From the NCBI RefSeq assembly GCF_000262305.1, contig NC_017910.1, positions 2,604,001-2,668,000 of the forward strand: DNA of 64,000 bases, in the 5' to 3' direction. Positions 42,160 to 50,800 of this stretch are shown in pieces. The notes under the pieces are model-generated. The model ran no database searches, was not told the origin of the DNA, and saw nothing but the letters and a program-made list of their open reading frames with translations. Numbering within the stretch: position 1 is the first letter of the stretch; every line of letters starts with the position of its first letter. Source of the DNA: Shimwellia blattae DSM 4481 = NBRC 105725. GTDB lineage: Bacteria > Pseudomonadota > Gammaproteobacteria > Enterobacterales > Enterobacteriaceae. Both the position numbers and the translations under genes were made by a program.

Positions 42160-42612
42160 AGCACATATCTCACTTTATTTTACGCACAATAAAAGACCAT
42201 CGATTAATATCGACTTATTATTTTGTTTCAGTGGTAAAACCCTTAATTAAATAACGCAGTATTTGTATTTTATTTCAAATATGAAACTCTGTTTATTATT
42301 TGATACAGAGAAAATCGCACGCAGCCTGCCCGGAGTCAAGGCATAAACCTTGAGCAACAACACAATATTATGGCTCACTGATAATGATATTTATATTTGC
42401 GATATAGCGAGGTAAATATTTTCAGATATGAAACAACATTACGCTGGCATCCGGCAGGCTCTCTTTTAATGGCATCACTTTCTTGCCAAACCCGCTGGCA
42501 ACATGCCGGTACTCTTTCCGGTAACCAAAACAGGCAGTTACCCGGGATAATATGTACAAACCCGGCAAAGATTGTTAGTGTTGGCGCCCTGTTTAACCCG
42601 TACCGAGCCCCC
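42160..42612. promoter_or_regulatory. Divergent AT-rich region between porin and ybjJ
   Basis: The 453-base gap contains a dyad TCAAGG-CATAAA-CCTTGA (42336-42353) that could be an operator or a hairpin. It also has long A/T stretches near 42210-42300 suited to the porin promoter. The ybjJ frame is open through part of it, but no start there is supported. Confidence 0.4.
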
Positions 42613-43824
42613 ATGCCCACAGCACCCCACACCGATCGTAAAGCCCTGCGCCTGCGCAGTTATGCCCTGTTTACCCTGTTTTTTCTGCCCGGCCTGCTGA
42701 TGGCCTCCTGGGCAACCCGCACCCCGGCCATTCGCGACGGGCTGAACGTCTCCACCGCCGGGATGGGGATCGTGCTGTTTGGTATTTCGGTGGGATCCAT
42801 GAGCGGTATCCTCAGCTCCGGCTGGCTGGTTAAACGCCTGGGCACCCGGGCGGTGATCATGGCCAGTATGACGCTGGTTATCTGCGGCACCCTGTTGATG
42901 GGGCTGTCACTGATGGCGGGCCAGGCCTGGATGTTCGCCGTAAGCCTGGCGCTGTTCGGCGGCGGTCTCGGGGCCTCTGAGGTGGCGGTTAATATTGAAG
43001 GGGCCATTGTTGAACGGCTGATGCACAAAACCGTCCTGCCGATGATGCACGGCTTTTACAGCCTGGGAACCCTGGCGGGCGCCGGGGCGGGCATGGCGCT
43101 GACCGCCCTCGGGCTCTCTGCCCCCTGGCACATAATGCTGATGTCTGCCCTCTCCATCACCCCACTGGCCCTTGCCGCCCGGGCGATACCGCCAGGCACC
43201 GGTAACAGCCAGAGCAACGGGGATGCCGCCGCCAGAACCGGGGCCCGCCGCCCCTTCTGGCGCGACAGTCAGCTATTACTGATCGGCGTGATCGTGCTGG
43301 CTATGGCGTTTGCCGAAGGCTCCGCCAACGACTGGCTGCCACTGCTGATGGTAGACGGCCACGGCTTCAGCCCGACCTCCGGCTCACTGATCTACGCCGG
43401 TTTCACCCTGGGGATGACCACCGGGCGCTTCTGCGGTGGCTGGTTTATTGATCGCTACAGCCGGGAGGCTGTCGTGCGCGCCAGCGCCCTGATGGGCGCG
43501 CTGGGCATCGGGCTGGTTATCTTTTCTGACCACAGTCTGGTGGCCGGTGCAGCGGTGATTTTCTGGGGGCTTGGGGCATCACTGGGCTTTCCGCTGACGA
43601 TTTCCGCCGCCAGCGATACGGGCCCGGACGCCCCTGCCCGGGTCAGCATAGTGGCGATTACCGGCTATCTCGCCTTCCTGGTGGGCCCGCCGCTGCTGGG
43701 CTTCCTGGGTGAGCATTACGGCCTGCGCCACGCTATGCTGGTCGTCCTGGGGCTGATGATCATCGCCGCCCTGGTCGCCCGGGCGGTGGCAAAGCCCGCC
43801 CCCGGGAACAGTAACCAGAGCTGA
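42613..43824 (+). CDS. ybjJ: MFS transporter YbjJ
   Basis: YbjJ (403 residues; E. coli 402) is a 12-helix major facilitator of unknown substrate. Strongly conserved blocks are FFLPGLLMASWATRTPAIRD, VLPMMHGFYSLGTLAGAG and AMAFAEGSANDWLPLLMVDG. The ATG at 42613 gives the start MPTAPHTDRKALRLRS; the frame is open 72 codons further up without homology. It is convergent with mdfA, eight bases apart. ybjK, its neighbour toward rybB in E. coli, is replaced by the accessory block. Confidence 0.93.
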   Translation: MPTAPHTDRKALRLRSYALFTLFFLPGLLMASWATRTPAIRDGLNVSTAGMGIVLFGISVGSMSGILSSGWLVKRLGTRAVIMASMTLVICGTLLMGLSLMAGQAWMFAVSLALFGGGLGASEVAVNIEGAIVERLMHKTVLPMMHGFYSLGTLAGAGAGMALTALGLSAPWHIMLMSALSITPLALAARAIPPGTGNSQSNGDAAARTGARRPFWRDSQLLLIGVIVLAMAFAEGSANDWLPLLMVDGHGFSPTSGSLIYAGFTLGMTTGRFCGGWFIDRYSREAVVRASALMGALGIGLVIFSDHSLVAGAAVIFWGLGASLGFPLTISAASDTGPDAPARVSIVAITGYLAFLVGPPLLGFLGEHYGLRHAMLVVLGLMIIAALVARAVAKPAPGNSNQS

Positions 43825-43832
43825 ACGCCGGA

Positions 43833-45068
43833 TCAGGAGGGCTGCAACCCGCGCCCTGCCTGACGGTCATGCAGAAAGTAGCTCAGCAGCAGGAACCAGA
43901 GCACCCCACTGGCAAGATTAAACAGGTTGAACCCTGCATTGCCGGTGGCCCCCCAGATATGTTTGCTGAGCTCGATACCGAGGGTAAAAATCAGCATCTG
44001 GATCATCCCCATGGCGGCGGAGACGGTGCCTTTGCTCATCTCGCTGGCAAACAGTGTCAGGCGCACCAGCCCCGCATTCGCAAGGCCAATACCAAAGGCA
44101 TACAGGCTCAGCCCGGCGGTCATCCACAAAATCGCATGGGGGGAGAGCAGCGTTGCCGTGGCGGAAAGCGTCAGCCCGGCTACGATGGGCCCGCCGCCCA
44201 GCATAATCAGGTGGCGAACACTGTAGCGCGAAGTCAGGCGCGCCAGGGTCAGGTTACCGAGGATCAGCGCGCCAAAAATCGGCACCTGGAGTAACCCGTA
44301 TTCATAGCTGCCCAGCCGTTCGCTGTTAATAATGATCACCGGCGACTGGGCAATCCACGCCAGCAGCGGCAGGCTGACAAACCCGATAGCCAGCGCCCCG
44401 GCAAGGAAGCGGCCGTTTTTCAGCACGCTGGCATAATCCTGGCCCAGCGCCTTCAGTGACAAAGGCTCCCCGATGCGGGTGGCCGTCTCCGGCATACGCT
44501 GGTACAGGCCCACAAAGGCCACCAGCGACAGCACGGCAAACAGCAGGAACATCATTTCCCACGGGGCGACATGGATCCAGGCGGCACCCACCAGCGGCCC
44601 GGCCAGCGGCGCTATCAGCGCCACATTGGCCATCAGCGCGGTTATCTTAATGCACACCGCTTCGTCGTAAGACTCCTGAATAGCCGCATACCCCACCGCG
44701 CCGATGAAACACAGGCTGATCCCCTGCAAAAAACGCACGACAGTAAACTGCACAATGTCCTGCACCAGAAACGTGGCAAGGCAGGTCACAATAAACCACG
44801 CCACGCCAGCCAGCATCACCGGGCGGCGGCCGATACGATCGGAAAGCGGCCCGAGCAGCCACTGTAAAAACATACCACCGGCCAGATAAGCGGTCATGGA
44901 GCTGGATACCCACTGATCGCCGGCACCAAACTGATCCACCACCGCCAGCATACCTGGCTGGATCATATCGTTCCCGATATACGTCGAAAATTCATACAGC
45001 ACCAGACACAGCGGAAACAGCAGTGACTGACGCCCGAGGCGCTTAACAGAAGAAGTTGTCGTTAACAT
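43833..45068 (-). CDS. mdfA: Multidrug efflux MFS transporter MdfA
   Basis: MdfA (411 residues; E. coli 410) is a drug/proton antiporter that also handles Na+/K+ at high pH. The membrane-embedded acidic residue of helix 1 is present in LVLYEFSTYIGNDMIQPGM. The MFS motif A appears as GPLSDRIGRRPVML, and motif C-like glycines follow in helix 5 (ALIAPLAGPLVGAAW). Length and sequence match E. coli throughout except for the N-terminal ten residues and the tail. Confidence 0.96.
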   Translation of the reverse strand: MLTTTSSVKRLGRQSLLFPLCLVLYEFSTYIGNDMIQPGMLAVVDQFGAGDQWVSSSMTAYLAGGMFLQWLLGPLSDRIGRRPVMLAGVAWFIVTCLATFLVQDIVQFTVVRFLQGISLCFIGAVGYAAIQESYDEAVCIKITALMANVALIAPLAGPLVGAAWIHVAPWEMMFLLFAVLSLVAFVGLYQRMPETATRIGEPLSLKALGQDYASVLKNGRFLAGALAIGFVSLPLLAWIAQSPVIIINSERLGSYEYGLLQVPIFGALILGNLTLARLTSRYSVRHLIMLGGGPIVAGLTLSATATLLSPHAILWMTAGLSLYAFGIGLANAGLVRLTLFASEMSKGTVSAAMGMIQMLIFTLGIELSKHIWGATGNAGFNLFNLASGVLWFLLLSYFLHDRQAGRGLQPS

Positions 45069-45335
45069 CAGAAAACCAGGCAGGAAAGAAAAAAGGGACT
45101 AACAGGGCAAGTGTAATCAACTGCTCGCTTTTTGAATAGCAAAATATCCAGCTGTGTGCCGGAAAATGGTATTCCGGGCAGGCGCGGCAACCAAAGATCA
45201 ACAACCAGGTAAAATACAGTAATAATTAAGACAAGCCCCCTTTACCGGCCGCGAACCCGCTTTTATGTTAACCGGCCACACCGCCGGCGGGGAGCCCCCG
45301 GTTATCGTACTTCAATAAGTAAAGGAGCATTCCCG

Positions 45336-45944
45336 ATGCTGGATGCGCTGAATCGCTACTGGTTTTTGCAGATTAACGCCACCCCGGACTCCGCCCCCTG
45401 GCTGCTGACCGCGGCGCAAATTATCGCCAGAGACGTTATCCTGATAATTCCGGCGCTACTGGTGGTGCTCTGGCTATGGGGCCCCGGCACCCGGCTGGAC
45501 AACCGCCGCCAGCTGGCGCTGAAGATAAGCCTGGCGCTGGTCTTCAGCCTCGGCATTTCACTGACCATCGGCCTGTTGTTGCCCCACCCGCGCCCGTTTG
45601 CCGTGGGGCTGGGGTATCACTTTCTGGCCCACGCGCCGGACAGCTCCTTCCCGAGCGATCACGCAACAGCCGCCTTCACGCTTGCCATTGCCCTGCTGTG
45701 CTGGCACCGCCTGTGGTCCGGTATCGTTTTGCTGGTGATTGCCACCGCCATTGGCGGGTCGCGCGTCTATCTGGGGATCCACTGGCCGCTGGATATCCTG
45801 GGGGCGGTTCTGGCTGCGCTGATGGGTTGCCTGCTTTCGGCGCTGGTCTGCTCCTGCTGGGGCGGGCCCTTATATCGCCAGCTGCTGGCCCTGTACCGGC
45901 GGAGCTTTGCCTTTCCCATTCGTAAAGGGTGGGTTAGAGGATGA
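45336..45944 (+). CDS. ybjG: Undecaprenyl-diphosphate phosphatase YbjG
   Basis: This 202-residue PAP2-type membrane enzyme (E. coli YbjG 198) recycles undecaprenyl pyrophosphate for cell-wall synthesis. The three PAP2 motifs are LLPHPRPF, SFPSDHATAAF and GGSRVYLGIHWPLD, with the catalytic His residues intact. Five or six membrane segments are visible. AAAGGAG lies nine bases before the ATG. It has its own 267-base upstream region, divergent from mdfA. Confidence 0.94.
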   Translation: MLDALNRYWFLQINATPDSAPWLLTAAQIIARDVILIIPALLVVLWLWGPGTRLDNRRQLALKISLALVFSLGISLTIGLLLPHPRPFAVGLGYHFLAHAPDSSFPSDHATAAFTLAIALLCWHRLWSGIVLLVIATAIGGSRVYLGIHWPLDILGAVLAALMGCLLSALVCSCWGGPLYRQLLALYRRSFAFPIRKGWVRG

Positions 45945-45977
45945 CGCTACCGGCGCCGCACGGTAAAATCACCTGTA

Positions 45978-46001
45978 AACCCGGCTGTGCCGGGTTTTTT
46001 G
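45978..46001 (+). terminator. ybjG terminator
   Basis: An AAACCCGG / CCGGGTTT stem with a CTGTG loop is followed by TTTTTG, immediately ahead of deoR. Confidence 0.85.
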
Positions 46002-46014
46002 TCGGGAGGGGGAT

Positions 46015-46779
46015 ATGGCAACGCGGCGTCAGGACAGGATCCATCGTTTAGTTCAGGCAATTCGCCAGAACGATAAACTGCATTTAAAAGAAGCGGCCAG
46101 CCTGCTGGGGGTGTCGGAGATGACCGTGCGCCGGGATCTCAGCCTGACGGCAGGGCCGCTGGTGCTGCTGGGGGGTTATGTGGTGGCCGAGCCGCGCAAC
46201 GCGGCGGTCGGCAGCTACTTACTGACCGACCAGCAAACCCGCCAGGTGGCAGAAAAGCAACATGCCGCAAACATCGCCGCAGGGCTTATTCAGCCAGGGC
46301 ACACCGTGTTTTTTGACTGTGGCACCACCACCCCCTGTATCATCAACGCCATTGATGCGGCGCTCGCGTTTACCGGGGTCTGCTACTCCCTGAACACCTT
46401 CCTCGCCCTGCAAAGTAAGCCCCACTGCCGGGTGATCCTGTCCGGCGGCGAGTTCTGCGCCAGTAACGCCATCTTCAAACCGCTGGGCTTTCAGAATGTG
46501 TGCGACAACCTCTGCCCGGATATCGGGTTCTTTTCCGCCGCCGGTGTCGACAGCCAGCACGGCGCTACCTGTTTTAACCTCGACGAGCTTCCGGTAAAAC
46601 AGTGGGCGCTCCGGGCGGCACGCCGCCATGTGCTGGTGGTGGACGACAGTAAATTTGGCAAGGTGCGCCCGGCATGTATGGGGCCACTGAGCGCGTTTGA
46701 TACCATCATCAGCAATCAGCAGCCGCCGGGAAGTATCCGCAGCCTGGCACAACAGGAAGGTATTGAACTGCTGTGGTAG
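46015..46779 (+). CDS. deoR: Deoxyribose operon repressor DeoR
   Basis: DeoR (254 residues; E. coli 252) represses deo, tsx and nupG and responds to deoxyribose-5-phosphate. The N-terminal helix-turn-helix is LHLKEAASLLGVSEMTVRRD. The sugar-phosphate sensor domain has FFDCGTTTPCI, YSLNTFLALQ, SGGEFCASNAIF and VVDDSKFGKVRP. GGGAGGGGG stands just before the ATG. The position between ybjG and dacC is as in E. coli. Confidence 0.95.
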   Translation: MATRRQDRIHRLVQAIRQNDKLHLKEAASLLGVSEMTVRRDLSLTAGPLVLLGGYVVAEPRNAAVGSYLLTDQQTRQVAEKQHAANIAAGLIQPGHTVFFDCGTTTPCIINAIDAALAFTGVCYSLNTFLALQSKPHCRVILSGGEFCASNAIFKPLGFQNVCDNLCPDIGFFSAAGVDSQHGATCFNLDELPVKQWALRAARRHVLVVDDSKFGKVRPACMGPLSAFDTIISNQQPPGSIRSLAQQEGIELLW

Positions 46780-46801
46780 TCGCCCCGGTGACCCGGGGCG
46801 A
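46780..46801. other. Hairpin between convergent deoR and dacC
   Basis: A perfect 9-bp stem TCGCCCCGG / CCGGGGCGA with a TGAC loop sits exactly in the 32-base gap. No T-run is present, so it may be a Rho-type or stabilising structure. Confidence 0.55.
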
Positions 46802-46811
46802 TACCCGGGGA

Positions 46812-48032
46812 TCAGGAGAACAGGCTGCCAAACCAGCCGTGCAGTTTCATCATCACAAAATCGATAATCCGGCTAAAGAAGCCCCCCTCTTCTACCGCTT
46901 CCATCACGATAAGCGGGCGCTGCTCGATGGATTTCCCGTTCAGCTGAAAATCGATGGTGCCCACCACCTGGCCCTTTTTCAGCGGTGCAGTCAGCTGAGG
47001 CTCGGTTAAGGTGTAGGAGGCTTTCAGGTTTTTCATCTGGCCGCGCGGGATGGTTATCGAGCCCTGGCTCCCCGCCCCCAGTTTGGCCTCACCGGTATCC
47101 CCGTACCACACTTTCTGGGTCACAAACGTGGCATCCGGTTTAATGGGGGTGACGGTTTCCCAGAAGCGGAAGCCCCAGGTCAGCAATTTTTCAGACTCGC
47201 GAAAACGAATGCCGTCCGTTCTGGTGCCCAGCACAACGGAAATCAGGCGCATATCGCCCTGGGTCGCCGAGGCCACCAGGTTATACCCGGCACCGGCCGT
47301 GGTGCCGGTTTTCATACCGTCGACCGTGAGGTGGCTGTTCCACAGCAGCCGGTTGCGGTTCGGCTGGCGAATCTTATTAAAGGTGAACTCTTTCTCTTTA
47401 TGGACCGCATACTCATCCGGCACATCGCGGATCAGCGCCTGGCCCAGCAGGGCCATGTCCCGGGCGGTACTGAACTGGCCCGGCGCATCCAGCCCGTGCA
47501 CCGTTTTGAAAACGGTATTTTGCAGGCCCAGTTTCTGGGCGTAGCCGTTCATCAGGCTGATAAACGAATCCTGGCTGCCCGCCACATAATCCGCCAGCGC
47601 GATACAGGCATCATTACCGGACTGGATAATCACGCCTTTGTTCAGATCCTCAACCGAGACCCGATCCCCGGGCTTAAGAAACATCACCGAGGATCCGCGC
47701 AGCGCCGGGTTACCGGTGGCCCAGGCGTCCTGCCCCACGGTGACCATATCGGTGAGTTTGATTTTGCCCGCTTTCAGCGCGTGGCCGACAACGTAGCTGG
47801 TCATCAGCTTGGTGAGGCTGGCAGGATCGAGTTTCTCATCCGCGTTGCCCTGCGCCAGCACCTTACCGCTGGCGTAGTCCATCAGTATCCATGCTTTCGC
47901 ATCCAGAGGCGGTGCCCCCGGAGCCCCTGGTGCATCAGCCCCATGAACCACCGGCGCCATTAACAGCAGCAGTGTCGTCCCTGCTACCCATTTGCGCCAC
48001 GACGATGAGAGTGTATTTTTCATAAATGCCAT
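46812..48032 (-). CDS. dacC: D-alanyl-D-alanine carboxypeptidase DacC (PBP6)
   Basis: DacC (406 residues; E. coli 400) trims the terminal D-Ala of peptidoglycan pentapeptides. The signal peptide ends near VVHGA-DAP. The penicillin-binding motifs SLTK (active Ser), SGN and KTG are all present (ASLTKLM, IQSGNDAC, GMKTGTTAG). A beta-rich PBP5-type C-terminal domain leads to the amphipathic membrane anchor (FFSRIIDFVMMKLHGWFGSL). A Pro/Gly/Ala repeat after the signal peptide is longer than in E. coli. Start at 48032; an ATG three codons on is possible. Confidence 0.95.
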   Translation of the reverse strand: MAFMKNTLSSSWRKWVAGTTLLLLMAPVVHGADAPGAPGAPPLDAKAWILMDYASGKVLAQGNADEKLDPASLTKLMTSYVVGHALKAGKIKLTDMVTVGQDAWATGNPALRGSSVMFLKPGDRVSVEDLNKGVIIQSGNDACIALADYVAGSQDSFISLMNGYAQKLGLQNTVFKTVHGLDAPGQFSTARDMALLGQALIRDVPDEYAVHKEKEFTFNKIRQPNRNRLLWNSHLTVDGMKTGTTAGAGYNLVASATQGDMRLISVVLGTRTDGIRFRESEKLLTWGFRFWETVTPIKPDATFVTQKVWYGDTGEAKLGAGSQGSITIPRGQMKNLKASYTLTEPQLTAPLKKGQVVGTIDFQLNGKSIEQRPLIVMEAVEEGGFFSRIIDFVMMKLHGWFGSLFS

Positions 48033-48283
48033 CCGAGTATCCTTTCAAAAACAACACACCAGCTGCACCAGCCAGCGGAAACAGTCTGTAAGCTAGCCTG
48101 TGCGCCCGCTTAAAGAAACCTGCCATTGGTAAAGTTTTTAAAGTTTATGCGATATCACCGGGGGATGCTTATGGCAGACCGTTTTTTTTGACCTGCACAC
48201 AACTTATTACGCAATCTGTCTTGCCTGCCCGGCCCCCCTGTACCACAGTGTGTAGCGGTATTTATCCATTACTGAGGGCGCGT

Positions 48284-48910
48284 ATGATAACCGTATGGGG
48301 CAGAACCAATTCGACGAATGTCAAAAAAGTGCGCTGGTGTCTGGCGGAACTGGGCATGGATTATCAGTTAATTGAGACCGGCGGCAATTTTGGCGGCAAC
48401 CACAGCGCCAGTTATCTGGCTATGAACCCTAATGGCCTGGTGCCCTGCCTGAAAGATTCAGCAACGGACCTGGTGCTCTGGGAGTCGAACGCGATTGTGC
48501 GTTATCTGGCGGCCCAGTATGGTCAGCCGCTGTTGTGGCCGGAATCCGCCGCAGAGCGGGCCTGCGGGGATAAATGGATGGACTGGGTCTGTTCGTCGTT
48601 TACGGCCCCTTTTCGCGGGGTCTTTATTAGCCTGGTGCGCACCGCACCCGAAGCGCGCGATGCACAGCTGATAGCCCGCAGCACGCAGGAGTGTCAGGCG
48701 CTGTTTGCGATTATGGATGCGGCCCTGGCCCACCAGCCCTGGCTGTCCGGCGAGCAGTTCGGGCCGGGCGATATTGCCGCAGGGCCAACGCTGTACGGGT
48801 TATTAAACCTGGAGGTTGCCTGGGGGGAGTATCCCCATTTACAGCGCTGGTATCAGCAGTTAACCCGGCGCCCGGCATTCCGGGAAACGGTGATGCTGCC
48901 CCTGAGCTGA
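48284..48910 (+). CDS. gstB: Glutathione S-transferase GstB
   Basis: This 208-residue protein equals E. coli GstB (YliJ), a GST that acts on bromoacetate-type substrates. The thioredoxin-like N-domain begins MITVWGRTNSTNVKKV and holds the ESNAIVRYL glutathione site. The all-helical C-domain ends in QRWYQQLTRRPAFRETVM. The ATG at 48284 was chosen by homology; upstream in-frame codons to 48188 are not part of the family. It is convergent with bssR, 60 bases apart. Confidence 0.93.
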   Translation: MITVWGRTNSTNVKKVRWCLAELGMDYQLIETGGNFGGNHSASYLAMNPNGLVPCLKDSATDLVLWESNAIVRYLAAQYGQPLLWPESAAERACGDKWMDWVCSSFTAPFRGVFISLVRTAPEARDAQLIARSTQECQALFAIMDAALAHQPWLSGEQFGPGDIAAGPTLYGLLNLEVAWGEYPHLQRWYQQLTRRPAFRETVMLPLS

Positions 48911-48970
48911 GGCTGGCGGCGCAGGTTTTACGGGCGGCGTTAACATCAGGGGCTCCCTCCCCTGATAATT

Positions 48971-49351
48971 TCAGGCATCCTGTACCGTATGATTTCTGGT
49001 CAGATATCCGGTCGCCCGTTGCACAATTTTCAGATTTTGCTCAAGTTTTGCTGTATCGACAGCAACAAAGCGGGGACAGTCATGTTTTCCCCCCATCAGA
49101 CATAATGCGGCGGTTGTCAGTGCGCCGGTTCCCTCCTGGAAAGCCATCACCTCTTCCTGTGTCAGAATCGAACGAAACAGCGGGAACTGCTCGCGCAGCG
49201 TGCTACAAAGCCCAAACAGTATTTCGCGTAGCTGCGCGCTATCGCTATCTGCCATGTAGCCTTTGGCCTTATGCAGAATCAGATAACGTTGTAACTCAGA
49301 TTGTGCAGCGATCATTTTCTGAACCAGGTCCTGTTTGTGTCTGCCTGGCAT
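48971..49351 (-). CDS. bssR: Biofilm regulator BssR
   Basis: This 126-residue protein corresponds to E. coli BssR/YliH (127), which affects biofilm formation and indole/AI-2 responses. Shared segments are KAKGYMADSDSAQLR, ALTTAALCLMGGKHDCP and AKLEQNL; the ends are divergent. The ATG at 49351 is preceded by AGGAGG at ideal distance. A longer frame to 49426 is rejected for that reason. No DNA-binding domain is evident. Confidence 0.88.
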   Translation of the reverse strand: MPGRHKQDLVQKMIAAQSELQRYLILHKAKGYMADSDSAQLREILFGLCSTLREQFPLFRSILTQEEVMAFQEGTGALTTAALCLMGGKHDCPRFVAVDTAKLEQNLKIVQRATGYLTRNHTVQDA

Positions 49352-49883
49352 AGGGCACCTCCTGGTGAGTGGGAGCCTCCTTAAGGGATACGCCTTCCGG
49401 CACAATTTTTTATTGCTCTTAATCAAGATTGCAACAATTAGCCTAAATATAAATAATTATTTTAACATTTAGTTATAACAGCCTACCCTGGTTATGCCAT
49501 TGCAGCCGGTTTACTGTTACAGGGGGCTAAAAATAACGTGCAGCACCTGGTCTGCTGGTGCCGCACCGCGGCACACCGTGAAAGCGGCCACATCAGCGCC
49601 GGAAAATAAAAGCGGCGCGGTAAACCGTCACGATAAAAATAATTACGCAGAAAATTAAAACCATAAATCCGCGATTGTTATTTACCAGATAATATGAATA
49701 ACAACAGCCGGTTCACATTTTAATTTATTAATTGAATTACTGTTAATGCATTGTTTTTCACAATAACATGCGGTTATTCATCACATTTCTGAATATATTC
49801 ACTGGTGCGAAAGGATATTGTTTTTTATTATTCATCTCGCCCCATCATTATTATTACAAATAACCACCTCTCTAGATCCCATA

Positions 49884-49910
49884 CCCCACCCAGCGTGGGG
49901 TTCTTTTTTT
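49884..49910 (+). terminator. Orphan terminator 1
   Basis: A CCCCAC / GTGGGG stem with a CCAGC loop is followed by TTCTTTTTTT. No gene ends upstream on this strand for more than 900 bases (gstB stops at 48910), so it may end a small RNA. Confidence 0.75.
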
Positions 49911-50381
49911 GCCGCAGACTCTCCGGCACGCCTGCCGGACCGCCAGCCCGCCTGAACAGCAGCTAAACAACAACACATTTTTCTGATAATCACGCCATTG
50001 TATAATGGAGCACGTTATTATCACTTATTCAGGTGAAACCTGAGCACTTCACATTATCCCCATTATCACACCACCACCGTGCTGATGCCGGTTATCACCC
50101 TTACCGGGAATCAGGGTATTGCCCACAATTAAGATAACGGCCAGAAAAAAGAGTGGACAAGTACAGTTCTGTTCTAATAATCTCATAACGCAGTCTCGTA
50201 AGTTCTACGTACACTGGCGTTAAATACTGGATAGTCTATTTTATTTTTATAACCAGGCACCATAATAAGCAGTGGCATAATACCGGCCGGTCAGTTTACA
50301 GGCCAGGTTACAGTGGACATCACAACAGTGCCGGACCTGATTACTCAAAATATCCACTAATAATGATACGTAGCGCTGTTC

Positions 50382-50405
50382 AGCCACCCGCCGGGTGGCT
50401 TTTTT
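50382..50405 (+). terminator. Orphan terminator 2
   Basis: An AGCCACCC / GGGTGGCT stem with a GCC loop is followed by TTTTT. It is about 375 bases after a TATAAT at 50001 and 395 bases before rimO. It may end a small RNA or a leader. Confidence 0.8.
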
Positions 50406-50800
50406 ATGCTGCCGCACACCCCCGCCCCCTTGCCGTTTCGCGCAACCTTTCTACCCCAAAAGGGGTAAAATTCAGATAAAGTTGATTTACATCATCACAG
50501 ACTTCTTTTCCGTTTTGTGATCGCCACATTTGTTTGTATCTTGCAAAACGCTATCCAGATCACGGAATGGAGGATAATAGTGTTAATTATTGTAAGGATT
50601 TTATGGCGGTCATTTGCCCAGGCCGAGCATGTCTGGGGGCTGGATTAACATCTATCGTTATGACTCCTCTGTCACCCGGCAGGGGAGGATTTCCCCCCCT
50701 CTGTTGTTGTAAATCCCCCCGCCCGGCAAACATAACAGTGTAATTTTCGTCCCGATGCCATTAAAATCCCGCGCCATTGATGCAATGTGAGTAATGTCGA

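Larger units (their letters stand above)
49427..50800. other. 1.4-kb gene-poor region between bssR and rimO
   Basis: No credible protein gene was found in either direction. The left half is AT-rich (49620-49860). Two plus-strand terminators (49884-49910 and 50382-50405) stand without a gene in front of them, and a TATAAT lies at 50001-50006. Near 50040-50120 an open stretch encodes a His/Thr-rich peptide that might be a leader. The last 200 bases carry a GC-rich hairpin (GGGGAGGATTTCCCCCCCT, about 50684-50702) in the rimO leader. The region probably encodes one or more small RNAs. Confidence 0.45.

Noticed and set aside
49694..49723. A nine-codon frame starting MNNNSR, reminiscent of the speFL leader
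   Set aside because: Too short, no continued similarity, and no ornithine/putrescine biosynthetic gene downstream.
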